This document shows, piece by piece, positions 1 through 8,731 of a stretch of 64,000 bases of DNA. The first letter of the stretch is position 1. Every line of letters starts with the position of its first letter. The stretch lies in contig CAJQPA010000009.1 in assembly GCA_905480145.1 (NCBI GenBank), positions 1 to 64,000 of the forward strand, read 5' to 3'. The stretch is from an uncultured Flavobacteriales bacterium. Lineage in GTDB: Bacteria > Bacteroidota > Bacteroidia > Flavobacteriales_D > Crocinitomicaceae. The notes beneath the pieces were generated by a model, which made no database searches, was not told where the DNA came from, and saw nothing but the letters and a program-made list of their open reading frames with translations. A program made the position numbers and the translations under genes.

Positions 1-2
1 TA

Positions 3-293
3 ACTGAATGGATAGATGCTTTACCTGTTGCATTTATGAAACCATTAAGCGGAAGTGGAGCTCGAGGAGCATACTTGGAAATCATGAGTCATTATGGAGT
101 TGATTCTATGCAAGAAAAAATTGCCGCTACCTTCCAAGGAAGCACTGAAACAACCTTTTACGTTCTAGCCGTATATTTCGGGTCTGTCAAAATAAAACAC
201 ACTCGATACTCTGTAACAGCTGGATTAATTGCTGATTTTATCGGTATTGTGGCAGCTATATTTATATCTTACTTATTCTACGCTAATGTTTAA
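3..293 (+). CDS. SpmA/SpmB-like nucleoside-recognition membrane protein, C-terminal part (5' truncated)
   Basis: The frame is open from the window edge, so the true start lies upstream; 96 C-terminal residues are visible. The segment MKPLSGSGARG followed by a hydrophobic stretch that ends ISYLFYANV resembles the C-terminal half of spore-maturation/nucleoside-recognition (Gate-domain) membrane proteins. In Bacteroidota these are often SpmA-SpmB fusions found in non-sporulating cells. At least one, probably two, membrane segments are visible. The stop overlaps the next start by 8 bases, which suggests co-transcription. The role is unknown; small-molecule transport is an inference from the family. 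The assignment rests on the tail only. Confidence 0.7.
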   Translation, partial: TEWIDALPVAFMKPLSGSGARGAYLEIMSHYGVDSMQEKIAATFQGSTETTFYVLAVYFGSVKIKHTRYSVTAGLIADFIGIVAAIFISYLFYANV

Positions 294-768
294 CTGGATC
301 AAAAAAAAGAAAAGAAAAGTTGACTTATCTAAACAGGAATCAGTTCCTATGAAACCTATTGACTATTCTTCTAAGATAATTCTAGCATGGGCACAATCAA
401 TTTCCGGCAATAAGGAAATCACTCTTTGGTTGCGGAGTAATGGATATGAAGAATTAGGAATGGCAACTTCTGCTATCTATCTCAAAGATGAAGCACGAGA
501 TTGGCTGCAAAAAAATGGCTTCCCTCACCTACTCGCTATGATCAATGCGGCCGAAGGAAATGGAAGCGCTCAGCAATGGTTAAAAACACATGGATTTGAA
601 ACTTTATACCACATAGCTATGGCTGTAGAAAGTGAACAAGATAGTTGGCGATGGTTAAAAGAAGCAGGCACACAAGACTTGTTTATTTTAGCGCAATCGA
701 TCAAAAAAGTAAAAGATCAAATAGAAGAAAACCATAACGACATTCACTCTTTCGGACAAGACTTTTAA
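286..768 (+). CDS. Hypothetical protein with four 25-residue W-L-x3-G repeats
   Basis: This 160-residue protein begins at 286 inside the stop region of the upstream gene (ATGTTTAA overlap). A start at 229 would overlap 65 bases and is less likely. After a very basic N-terminus (WIKKKKRKV) come four tandem units with a strict 25-residue period: WLRSNG, WLQKNG, WLKTHG and WLKEAG. Each is followed by an aromatic or polar residue, a Leu about five residues after the Gly, and an Ala-rich helix end. The pattern suggests a small alpha-solenoid, perhaps for protein binding. No signal peptide or membrane segment is seen. I do not recognise a named family, and the function is unknown. Confidence 0.8.
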   Translation: MFNWIKKKKRKVDLSKQESVPMKPIDYSSKIILAWAQSISGNKEITLWLRSNGYEELGMATSAIYLKDEARDWLQKNGFPHLLAMINAAEGNGSAQQWLKTHGFETLYHIAMAVESEQDSWRWLKEAGTQDLFILAQSIKKVKDQIEENHNDIHSFGQDF

Positions 769-801
769 AATAAAGTTAGTAGTTCAAACGGAATAATATT
801 T

Positions 802-809
802 TAGTTTTG
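802..809 (+). promoter_or_regulatory. Possible -7 element (TAGTTTTG) for the 826 gene
   Basis: TAGTTTTG fits the Bacteroidota TAnnTTTG element and ends 16 bases before the ATG. No clear TTTG is seen at the expected upstream distance, so this is a match to one box only. Confidence 0.35.
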
Positions 810-825
810 TAATTCAACTTAAGAA

Positions 826-1572
826 ATGATAAAAGGTAAAAAATTAGTAGTCATTCTTCCTGCGTACAATGCAGCGAAAACATTAAAAAAAACATACGAT
901 GAAATCCCATTCGACATTGTCGATGAGGTTGTTTTAGTGGATGATAAAAGTAGTGACAATACTGCCGAATTAGGAAAAGAAATAGGCATTAAACACATCA
1001 TCGTTCACGAGCAAAATAAGGGATACGGAGGAAACCAAAAATCTTGCTACAATAAAGCTCTAGAGTTGGGGGCAGATATTGTTGTAATGCTCCATCCCGA
1101 TTATCAATATACACCAAAGCTTATTGAAAGCATGGCACATTTGATTGCAAATGATGTATACCCTGTCGTAATTGGATCTAGAATTCTAGGAAAAGGTGCA
1201 TTAAAAGGCGGAATGCCGATGTATAAATATATTGCAAATCGATTTTTGACTTTATCTCAAAATATTCTAATGAACCAAAAGCTTTCTGAATACCATACGG
1301 GGTACAGAATGTTTTCAAAAGAAGTTCTAGAAGGAATTGATTACAACATCAATTCTGATGATTTCATATTTGACAATCAAATGTTGTCCCAAATATTCTA
1401 TGCGGGATTTGAAATTGCGGAGATCACTTGCCCTACAAAATATTTTGATGACGCTTCATCTATTAATATCCAAAGAAGCACAACATACGGTCTTGGTGTT
1501 CTAGGTGTTTCATTCAAATACTTTTTCAATAAAATTGGACTGGTTAAATCGAGAATTTTTCATTCGAAATAA
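826..1572 (+). CDS. Glycosyltransferase family 2 (dolichyl-phosphate-mannose-synthase-like)
   Basis: The 248-residue protein starts with a GT-A fold signature: ILPAYNA near residue 10, then VVLVDDKSSDNT near residue 37, NKGYGGNQ near residue 65, and HPDYQY near residue 89, which replaces the usual DXD metal site. Lack of C-terminal membrane helices makes it resemble single-domain polyprenyl-phosphate sugar transferases. It probably moves a sugar from a nucleotide donor to a lipid carrier or glycan at the inner membrane face. Its stop overlaps the next start by one base (TAATG), so translation is likely coupled to the PHP-like gene and then the PMT-like gene. Donor and acceptor cannot be read from sequence. 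Confidence 0.85.
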   Translation: MIKGKKLVVILPAYNAAKTLKKTYDEIPFDIVDEVVLVDDKSSDNTAELGKEIGIKHIIVHEQNKGYGGNQKSCYNKALELGADIVVMLHPDYQYTPKLIESMAHLIANDVYPVVIGSRILGKGALKGGMPMYKYIANRFLTLSQNILMNQKLSEYHTGYRMFSKEVLEGIDYNINSDDFIFDNQMLSQIFYAGFEIAEITCPTKYFDDASSINIQRSTTYGLGVLGVSFKYFFNKIGLVKSRIFHSK

Positions 1573-2729
1573 TGAAAATACTTAGCCGTACTTTCCGTAT
1601 TTTTATTAAGCTATTTATCTCTCTCTTAACGTTAGTATTGTTTGGATGCTCATTATTTTACATCAATACAACAATCTATAACTTCCCTGACAAACAGGAG
1701 TTTAAAGGTAATTTCTTATTTAACCCTTACGAAAACCTTCCTGACTCCTCATACAAAGCTAACTTCCATGCCCACTCAATAGCTTGGGAAAAAGTAACGA
1801 ATGGACACAACACAGAAAAAGATCTCTTTGATGGATATTCTGATAGAGCTTATGATATTATTGGAATTTCAAATTACCATAAGATTAGCACATATGCGAA
1901 ATCCAGATCCGATTTATATGTTCCCGTATACGAACATGGATATAATGTATTTAAATCACACTATTTAGCGATTAACTCTCCGAAAGTATCATCCTTTGAT
2001 TACCCACTTTACCAGTTGGCTTCTCATAAACAGAAAATTATTCACAACATTCAAGAGAATGGGGCACTTATCGCTATGGCGCACCCGAAATTCGCAGGTG
2101 GGAGATCTTTCTCTGATATGGAGCAGCTTGTTGGTTACAACTTTACAGAAGTTCTTAATCATTATCGAATATCTGATGTTTATTGGGATAAAGCATTATC
2201 CGCAGGTAGATTAACATGGGTAATGGGAAATGACGATACGCATGACCTAGTTAAGGAAGCGACTTTTAGAATTTGGAATATTATTCATTCTTCGAAAAGA
2301 AATAGTGATTCTATAATGCAATCAATGTCGGAAGGAAAAAGCTATGCTATATGGAGTATAAACCAAGATTGTGACAACTTATTAAATGAGTGCAGTCTGA
2401 ATGAACAAACACTGCACATTAAGCTTGACAACCAAGCTGACTCCATCTTAATCATTGGACAGGGAGGGAAAGTTCTTCAAACATCCTTTAATACTGACAA
2501 CGTGAGTTATTTGATAAAAAAAGAAGATCCTTATGTGCGAACTGTTGCCTACAATACCAATAGTCATATTTACCTCAATCCAATTGTTCGATACGATGGA
2601 AAAAATGTTCCGCTTAGTGCAAATGTAGAAGTTGAGACTAGTTTTATTCTCACATGGTTGTTTCGCATCTGCATGACAATATTTAGCATCCTATTGTTAT
2701 TGTTTATGAGAAAAGTGATCCGTTTTTAG
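1572..2729 (+). CDS. Membrane-anchored PHP-like (metal-dependent hydrolase-fold) protein
   Basis: The 385-residue protein has a membrane segment near residues 12-32 and another near the C-terminus (about 355-378), with a large domain between that is probably periplasmic. That domain shows metal-ligand motifs of the PHP/amidohydrolase type: NFHAHS near residue 64, a DIIGISNYHK segment, MAHPKF in the middle, and GNDDTHD further on. PHP domains act as phosphoesterases. A membrane-tethered copy between two glycosyltransferases may act on a lipid-linked sugar phosphate, but that is inference. It is coupled to the upstream gene (1-base overlap) and abuts the downstream start with no gap. Confidence 0.65.
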   Translation: MKILSRTFRIFIKLFISLLTLVLFGCSLFYINTTIYNFPDKQEFKGNFLFNPYENLPDSSYKANFHAHSIAWEKVTNGHNTEKDLFDGYSDRAYDIIGISNYHKISTYAKSRSDLYVPVYEHGYNVFKSHYLAINSPKVSSFDYPLYQLASHKQKIIHNIQENGALIAMAHPKFAGGRSFSDMEQLVGYNFTEVLNHYRISDVYWDKALSAGRLTWVMGNDDTHDLVKEATFRIWNIIHSSKRNSDSIMQSMSEGKSYAIWSINQDCDNLLNECSLNEQTLHIKLDNQADSILIIGQGGKVLQTSFNTDNVSYLIKKEDPYVRTVAYNTNSHIYLNPIVRYDGKNVPLSANVEVETSFILTWLFRICMTIFSILLLLFMRKVIRF

Positions 2730-4370
2730 ATGAATGAATTATTTGACAAAATAGCGAACAACTCAAAGAACAGCATTTATTTTCTTGCTGGACTATCTGC
2801 CTTCTTCTTTATTGGATTAGGGAATACACATTTATTTGATTGGGACGAAATAAATTTTGCAGAATCAGCAAGGGAGATGATACAAAGTGGTGATTACTTG
2901 CGCGTTCAAATTAATTACTCTCCTTTTTGGGAAAAGCCTCCATTTTTCTTTTGGCTTCAAGTAGTCGCTATGAAGATATTTGGCATTAATGAATTTGCTG
3001 CCCGTTTTCCAAATGCCATTTTTGGTTTTACTTACTTGATATCTTTCTATTACATTGGAAAAAAGCATTTCTCCGCTAAATTAGGTTTGATATGGGCATT
3101 ACTCTTTTTTGGATCATTCCTACCCCACCTTTATTTCAAATCAGGAATAATTGATCCTGTATTTAATTACTTTATTTTCACATCAATTTATTTCATGATG
3201 CGGGTCGTTGAAAATAAAGAAGAGAAACTTTGGCGATTCGCATTGCTCTCAGGATTATTAAGTGGCTTCAGCGTAATTACGAAAGGGCCCGTTGGTTTTT
3301 TATTGCTCGGGTTGACACTTCTTGTTTATTTAATTTTGAAAAAATTCAAACCATTTCCAAGTCTAAAAAACATACTCTTCTTTTTTATCGGTCTCATTAC
3401 CGTGATAGGAGGCTGGCTCTGTATTGAATTTTCTCAAAACGGCATGGCTGTTATATATCAGTTTATTGAATATCAATCTGAATTATTTAACCAACCAGTT
3501 GCAGGTCATGCTCAACCCTTCTATTATCATTTTGTTGTTATTCTTATTGGCTGCTTCCCTATTTCTATTTTTGCCTTACCTTACTTCAGGCGAAAATCAG
3601 AACGGCTAGAACTAGATTTCCGAGTATGGATGTTATGTCTCTTCTGGGTAGTTCTAATTCTGTTTAGCTTGTCTACTACCAAAATCATACATTATTCTTC
3701 GATGACCTATATACCATTGTCATTTCTAGCGGCATTCTTCATGCATAAATTAATAATAGGAGAAGAATCATGGAAGAAATATCAAACGGTACTTCTTGGG
3801 CTGATTGGTTCTATTTGGGTAATTTTACTTACGGCTCTACCCCTCGTTATGAAAAATAAAGAATCTATTTTCCCATACATTAACGATCCTTTTGCTGTTG
3901 ATTCTATGAGTACTGAAATTTATTGGTCAGGTTATGAATTCTTGATTGGTATATTTTTCTTAATTGGCCTCATCTTCTCCATTCTTTTTATTGTTCGTAA
4001 ACAAATTCAAAAAGGATTAATTACATCCACATTCACTGTTGGGATAACATTATTGATGGTTCTATTTATTATTCTTCCAAAAATTGAAGGTTTTACGCAA
4101 GGCCCTGTCGTTGAATTTTATAAAAGTATAAAAGGCGAAGATTGTTATACTGAATCTTATGGCTACAAAAGTTATGCTCAATATTATTATTTCAATCAAC
4201 CTTTTGGCCTTTCTGAAAAAAGAAAAGATAGAGAATGGCTTTTGAATGGAGATATCGACAAACCTGTTTATTTCGTTTCAAAATCAACCAATTTAGAATT
4301 AGATAATCATCCAAATTTCCTGTTGATTGGTAAAAAAGGTGGATTCCGTTTTTACAAAAGAGACATTTAA
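2730..4370 (+). CDS. ArnT/PMT-family membrane glycosyltransferase
   Basis: This 546-residue multi-pass protein carries the DWDEINFAESAREM motif near residue 34, the first-loop acidic site of GT-C lipid-phosphosugar transferases such as ArnT and protein mannosyltransferases. It is followed by FWEKPPFFFWLQ and about eleven hydrophobic segments, then a soluble C-terminal tail of about 90 residues. It likely uses a polyprenyl-phosphate sugar at the periplasmic face. The start directly follows the previous stop. The upstream GT2 protein could make the lipid-linked donor, and this enzyme could then transfer it to a lipid or protein. The acceptor is unknown. Confidence 0.85.
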   Translation: MNELFDKIANNSKNSIYFLAGLSAFFFIGLGNTHLFDWDEINFAESAREMIQSGDYLRVQINYSPFWEKPPFFFWLQVVAMKIFGINEFAARFPNAIFGFTYLISFYYIGKKHFSAKLGLIWALLFFGSFLPHLYFKSGIIDPVFNYFIFTSIYFMMRVVENKEEKLWRFALLSGLLSGFSVITKGPVGFLLLGLTLLVYLILKKFKPFPSLKNILFFFIGLITVIGGWLCIEFSQNGMAVIYQFIEYQSELFNQPVAGHAQPFYYHFVVILIGCFPISIFALPYFRRKSERLELDFRVWMLCLFWVVLILFSLSTTKIIHYSSMTYIPLSFLAAFFMHKLIIGEESWKKYQTVLLGLIGSIWVILLTALPLVMKNKESIFPYINDPFAVDSMSTEIYWSGYEFLIGIFFLIGLIFSILFIVRKQIQKGLITSTFTVGITLLMVLFIILPKIEGFTQGPVVEFYKSIKGEDCYTESYGYKSYAQYYYFNQPFGLSEKRKDREWLLNGDIDKPVYFVSKSTNLELDNHPNFLLIGKKGGFRFYKRDI

Positions 4371-4443
4371 AGAAATACTACCAAATTCTGTTTCATTAAC
4401 ATTTCTTAATTGATTAGTGGCATAAATTATTTTAACTTGTCAC

Positions 4444-5238
4444 ATGAGAAACAGAACACTTATTACACTATTCTTATGCACTACAGTAATTTACTCGTGC
4501 AACACAGGTTTGCCCCAGTTAAGTATTGCGAATTCCACTAACAACGAAAAAGAACAAAATGTAGATTCATTAGAAATTGTTCAATACTATGCGAGAAATT
4601 CAAAAAGAACAAAGCCTAGCCAAACTATTGGATCTGTATCAAAAGGCAAATTAGCGCATGGAAAGCTTGCGCCTTTCTATGGCAAGAATTTTACATACTT
4701 CGACTCCAGGAGTTATCTGAATCATCGTGCATTTACAAGTGATCAAGTCTTATCTTCAATATTAGAATCATATCAAGAAATGGAGACCATAGCCGATAAA
4801 AGGCATTTTTACCTTATGGAACTCTCGAACAAACAAGGAGGGAAAATTTATCCGCATCGCACGCACCAAAATGGATTAAGCGTTGATTTTATGATGCCAA
4901 TGCTCAAAAACAATTTACCATACACGGGTTTAGATACTTTAGGAATTGATCATTATTGGTTGAAATTCAATAACGAAGGAGAATACTCCGAAGATGAATC
5001 CGTTAAAGTTGATTTTGAGTTAATTGCAAAACATATACTGAATCTTGAAAAAAAAGCGCGTAAAAACGGCCTTAAAATTTCAAAAGTGATTATCAAAATT
5101 GAATATAAAGACGAATTGTTTTCGAGCGCAGCAGGTCAGGAACTTAAAAACAGTGGTATATATGTTGTTCAAAATTTATCCAAAATAATTAATGACATAC
5201 ATGATGACCATTACCACATTGATTTCAAGGAAGTCTAA
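4444..5238 (+). CDS. Penicillin-insensitive murein endopeptidase (MepA)-like lipoprotein
   Basis: The 264-residue protein begins with a lipoprotein signal (hydrophobic stretch, then YSC at about residue 19). It carries the LAS-type metallopeptidase signature HRTHQNGLSVD (His138, His141, Asp148 by hand count) and a C-terminal HYH motif (His256, His258). These match the zinc ligands of MepA and VanX-like peptidases that cut peptidoglycan cross-links. It probably acts on murein from an outer-membrane anchor. The stop overlaps the stop of the converging Smr gene. It is longer than the minimal domain because of an N-terminal linker of about 60 residues. Confidence 0.8.
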   Translation: MRNRTLITLFLCTTVIYSCNTGLPQLSIANSTNNEKEQNVDSLEIVQYYARNSKRTKPSQTIGSVSKGKLAHGKLAPFYGKNFTYFDSRSYLNHRAFTSDQVLSSILESYQEMETIADKRHFYLMELSNKQGGKIYPHRTHQNGLSVDFMMPMLKNNLPYTGLDTLGIDHYWLKFNNEGEYSEDESVKVDFELIAKHILNLEKKARKNGLKISKVIIKIEYKDELFSSAAGQELKNSGIYVVQNLSKIINDIHDDHYHIDFKEV

Positions 5239-5783
5239 TAATTATATTTAATCTCAATTGCCGTTGCCCCTTGACCATATTCTGTGTAATCAGCATCATA
5301 ATACTCAATGCCGTTTTCGCCATTTAAGAAAGCACGAACTTCATGTCGTAAGACACCTTCCCCAACTCCATGAATGACTATGATTTTCCTCTGTTTTCTC
5401 GATTTTGAAATGTCATAAAAACGCTTAAACGCCAGCATTTGTCGAGATATGATCTCATAATTAGATAATCCTTGATGACTCTCCGTTAACTCCTCAATGT
5501 GTAAATTAATTTCAGGCAAACTTTTACTCCTTTTTCTTTCAGAGCCGACCGCATTAGACTTTAAATCAACAATTCCATTGTCTAAATTTGAAATCATTGA
5601 AATATCGGACTCGTCCACTGCGTAGTCTTCACCTTGAATGGCAACCAATTGCGATGCTCTATAATAACGTTCGAAGCCATCCTCATCCATCACAGCGTAT
5701 TTACCGTGCTCACTTATCGCTTGAATAACTCCACCTCCGCTTTCCGCTAAAAAAAGTATTTTTTGACCTACTTTAAACTCCAT
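5235..5783 (-). CDS. Smr-domain protein
   Basis: The 182-residue protein has an N-terminal small beta domain (KVGQKILFLAESGGGVIQAI) and a C-terminal Smr domain with KIIVIHGVGEGVLRHEVRAFL near residue 135, the HGxG-x-L motif of MutS2-type Smr nucleases. Single-domain Smr proteins in Bacteroidota are usually paired with a DUF2027-type domain, which the layout here resembles. It may nick or bind structured nucleic acid. The start overlaps the upstream M50 gene by 11 bases, so the pair is probably translated from one mRNA with hemB. Confidence 0.75.
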   Translation of the reverse strand: MEFKVGQKILFLAESGGGVIQAISEHGKYAVMDEDGFERYYRASQLVAIQGEDYAVDESDISMISNLDNGIVDLKSNAVGSERKRSKSLPEINLHIEELTESHQGLSNYEIISRQMLAFKRFYDISKSRKQRKIIVIHGVGEGVLRHEVRAFLNGENGIEYYDADYTEYGQGATAIEIKYNY

Positions 5784-6735
5784 TCGAAAAATCTAAAAAC
5801 CACTGTAAGTCCAAATTCATAAAAATAATATAAGGCAAGACAAAAGAGCCAATCCAAAAAACAATCACTATAATTCGAAATAAAAAACTCGTATCTCTTT
5901 TTAATGGAGTAACCAAGACATTATTCACTTGACTGGCAAAGATAGGATCTAATTCTTCTTCGGAAACTTGTCCCATATACCTTTGTAAGGTTGGTGTATT
6001 CTCCAAAACAACTCTTTTTATTTTTGCATAAGTTTCGTTACTCAAAAGCTTATACGTGGTTGTATAATCAACACCATTGCCCTTTAACTCCTTATGTATT
6101 TCATACTTCTTTTGCATCGCTCTTACCCGAAACCCCATGAAAAAACCAAACAGCATTAATATCATACCTCCACTCCCAATGGAATATAAATACCAGCCAA
6201 CACCAATCATTGCTAAAGAAGAAATAAAAGCAAAAATTAGAATGAATATTTCATTGTTCTTTCTTACTAACAGCTTAAACAATTGTCCTCCATCCAGAGG
6301 GTCTAGGGGTAGTAAATTAATGATATTCAATAAGTAAAAAAGCATTCCAACCGAAACCAACATTTGAATTTGCCATTGGTCCCCATAATAAATACAAGCA
6401 CTTCCTAATAAAATTCCTGGAAAAGGTCCTGCTGCTGTTACAATCAAACTCTCTCTCTGTGAATAATTGGATTTTATTCCTTGTACAAAAGCTCCCATCA
6501 ATGGGATGAATAACATTCTTACATTTTTGTACCTAAACAATTTCATTGCCATGAAATGACCCAACTCATGAATGAGCAAGACTACCACTAAATAAATAAT
6601 GAAATTTAATTCGTCCACCAGAAGATAAAACACAAGAATAAAAAGCACTAACGAAAAAAAAGTCAGAGACATTCCTCCCTTTTGTTTTTGTTCAATTAGC
6701 TGAGGCTTTTCAGGATAAAAATTATACTCACTCAC
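5773..6735 (-). CDS. Site-2-protease-like M50 family membrane metalloprotease
   Basis: The 320-residue protein contains HELGH in a membrane segment (VVVLLIHELGHFMAMKLF, about residues 73-90) and NLLPLDPLDGGQ near residue 140. Together these form the zinc site of M50 proteases. There is no PDZ domain. About six hydrophobic segments are visible, with a soluble loop of about 80 residues before the last one. Such proteases cleave membrane-embedded substrates, though the substrate here is unknown. It lies 32 bases after hemB and overlaps the Smr gene, so a three-gene minus-strand unit is likely. Confidence 0.85.
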   Translation of the reverse strand: MSEYNFYPEKPQLIEQKQKGGMSLTFFSLVLFILVFYLLVDELNFIIYLVVVLLIHELGHFMAMKLFRYKNVRMLFIPLMGAFVQGIKSNYSQRESLIVTAAGPFPGILLGSACIYYGDQWQIQMLVSVGMLFYLLNIINLLPLDPLDGGQLFKLLVRKNNEIFILIFAFISSLAMIGVGWYLYSIGSGGMILMLFGFFMGFRVRAMQKKYEIHKELKGNGVDYTTTYKLLSNETYAKIKRVVLENTPTLQRYMGQVSEEELDPIFASQVNNVLVTPLKRDTSFLFRIIVIVFWIGSFVLPYIIFMNLDLQWFLDFSNGV

Positions 6736-6767
6736 GAATTAAATGTACATAGAAAATAAGAATTAGC

Positions 6768-7739
6768 CTAACGTTTGTTCAACTTCGCGAAATCTTTCGC
6801 GAAATACGTTAAAATTCCATCTGCACCAGCCCTTCTTATGCTCAAAAGCATTTCTGACATGGCATCGTTATAATTCAACCAACCTCTTTCAGCAGCTGCG
6901 TATATCATAGCGCATTCTCCACTAACATTATAAGCTGTGATAGGGATGTCAAAATTTTCTTTCAATAAATGAATGATGTCTAAATAACAAGTAGCTGGCT
7001 TTACCATCATAATATCGGCTCCTTCATGGTAATCAAGCTCTGCTTCTATTAATGCCTCATTCTTATTTGAAGGGTTCATCTGGTACGACTTTTTATCTCC
7101 ACTTTTTGGTTGGGAATCTAGAGCATCACGAAATGGTCCATAAAAAGAACTCGCGTATTTAGCGGTATAAGACATTATACTGGTATCTGAGAATCCAGCC
7201 ATATCCAACTCATCACGGATAAAACCAATTCTACCATCCATCATATCTGAAGGCCCAACGATATCAATTCCTGCTTGAGCTTGAGCAACAGCCATTTTAC
7301 CCAGAATTGGTAATGTTTGATCATTCAAAATAACTCCATTCTGAACTAAACCATCATGACCATCAGAAGAATACGGATCCATGGCAACATCACTCATTAG
7401 CGATATGTTAGGGAATTCGTTCTTGACTTTATGGATAGCATCGAGGTAGAAGTTATCCGTTGAATAGCTATGAGAAGCTATCGTATTTTTAAGACCTTCT
7501 GCGATTGCTGGAAACAACACAAATTTATCGATTCCCAGATTCACGCAACTTTCCATTTCTGGCAAAAGTTGATCTATACTAAACCTAAAATTGTTTGGCA
7601 ACGATTTAATCTCCGTCTTAATGGCTTTTCCATCTTCAACAAACATGGGATAAATTAAATTTTGTACACTTAAATTTGTCTCCTCAACCATTGATCTAAT
7701 GGCATGTGAATTTCTATTTCTTCTAGGTCTTCTTCTCAT
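6768..7739 (-). CDS. hemB: Delta-aminolevulinic acid dehydratase (porphobilinogen synthase)
   Basis: The 323-residue enzyme condenses two 5-aminolevulinate molecules to porphobilinogen, the second common step of heme synthesis. Both active-site lysines are seen: Lys194 in TAKYASSFYGPFRDA and the Schiff-base Lys247 in MMVKPA. The metal region reads DVAMDPYSSDGHDG, so the three cysteines of zinc-type enzymes are absent; this is the Asp-rich, magnesium/potassium type. The length is normal. It heads the minus-strand unit with the M50 and Smr genes and is divergent from the lipoprotein gene at 7831. Confidence 0.95.
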   Translation of the reverse strand: MRRRPRRNRNSHAIRSMVEETNLSVQNLIYPMFVEDGKAIKTEIKSLPNNFRFSIDQLLPEMESCVNLGIDKFVLFPAIAEGLKNTIASHSYSTDNFYLDAIHKVKNEFPNISLMSDVAMDPYSSDGHDGLVQNGVILNDQTLPILGKMAVAQAQAGIDIVGPSDMMDGRIGFIRDELDMAGFSDTSIMSYTAKYASSFYGPFRDALDSQPKSGDKKSYQMNPSNKNEALIEAELDYHEGADIMMVKPATCYLDIIHLLKENFDIPITAYNVSGECAMIYAAAERGWLNYNDAMSEMLLSIRRAGADGILTYFAKDFAKLNKR

Positions 7740-7830
7740 AATATATAAGTCTGAAACAAAATTAACAATTCGCAGGAAAGATGACTATTTTAATTATATT
7801 TACCTTAAGCAAAATAACATACTATTATCT

Positions 7831-8727
7831 ATGAAATCTTACGGAATTCCGTGTTTAATAACACTAAGTCTAACAGCACTTTCTCTTCAATCTTGTGGCG
7901 ACACACAAGGTATTGAACAGAATGTAATTGACGAGGAAGTATTCAATCCAAACAATTCGATGAATACAATTTTTAATGACAAGATATTTAGTATACCCTC
8001 ACCTGTGCAAACAGCATTTCTGATAAAAGAATTAAACCTTGAGTATGATTCTAAAATTGGAAACGAAACAATGAATGGAAGTAGTTACATTTCAGAATAT
8101 CAGCAATCATTGAATTTAGGAGTTTATGGCGCTGACATGGGATATTCAGCCTTATATGACCAAAAAAATATAACATTAAATTATCTAGCCGCCATTCAAA
8201 ACATTACAAATGAATTAGGTTTGGATGCAGCATTTGACAAGTCATTCTTAGATAAATTTGCATCAAATGCAGATGATGATCAAGAAATGATTGAGTTAAT
8301 GTCAGAAGCTTTTAAGCAAGCTGACAATTTCCTAAAACAATCCAATAGAAAAGATGTATCTGCATGGATTCTTACGGGGGGATGGATTGAATCGATGCAT
8401 ATTGCATGTCATTTAAATGGTAAAGTTAATAACATCTCTATCCAAAAAAGAATAGGAGAACAAAAGCAAACAATCAACACAATTGTTGATATTCTTAAAG
8501 AATATAATACTAAAAATATAAATGATAGTTTAATAGCAGAACTTGAAGACTTAAACAGTTTATTCAAAAAGGTTAAAATAACCTACGACTACGTTGCCCC
8601 AGAAACTGATAAAGTAGAAAAAATAACAATGCTTCGCCATGGTTCAGATGTTCGCATTTCAAAGACATTACTTAGTGAGATCAAATCAAAAATAAGTTCT
8701 GTTCGCACTTTAATTACAAAATCATAA
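7831..8727 (+). CDS. Hypothetical lipoprotein
   Basis: The start at 7831 gives a clean lipoprotein signal (MKSYGIPCLIT, hydrophobic core, LQSC). A longer frame from 7699 would run through hemB on the other strand and is rejected. The mature part of about 275 residues is helical and charged, without a motif I recognise. Only 4 bases separate it from the next gene, which in turn lies 4 bases before the ABC transporter, so all three are probably one operon. It may be a periplasmic partner of the transporter; that is inferred only from position. Confidence 0.75.
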   Translation: MKSYGIPCLITLSLTALSLQSCGDTQGIEQNVIDEEVFNPNNSMNTIFNDKIFSIPSPVQTAFLIKELNLEYDSKIGNETMNGSSYISEYQQSLNLGVYGADMGYSALYDQKNITLNYLAAIQNITNELGLDAAFDKSFLDKFASNADDDQEMIELMSEAFKQADNFLKQSNRKDVSAWILTGGWIESMHIACHLNGKVNNISIQKRIGEQKQTINTIVDILKEYNTKNINDSLIAELEDLNSLFKKVKITYDYVAPETDKVEKITMLRHGSDVRISKTLLSEIKSKISSVRTLITKS

Positions 8728-8731
8728 TAAA

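Noticed and set aside
7699-7830. Longer N-terminus for the 7831 lipoprotein
   Set aside because: It would overlap the start of hemB on the other strand and would hide a clean lipoprotein signal.
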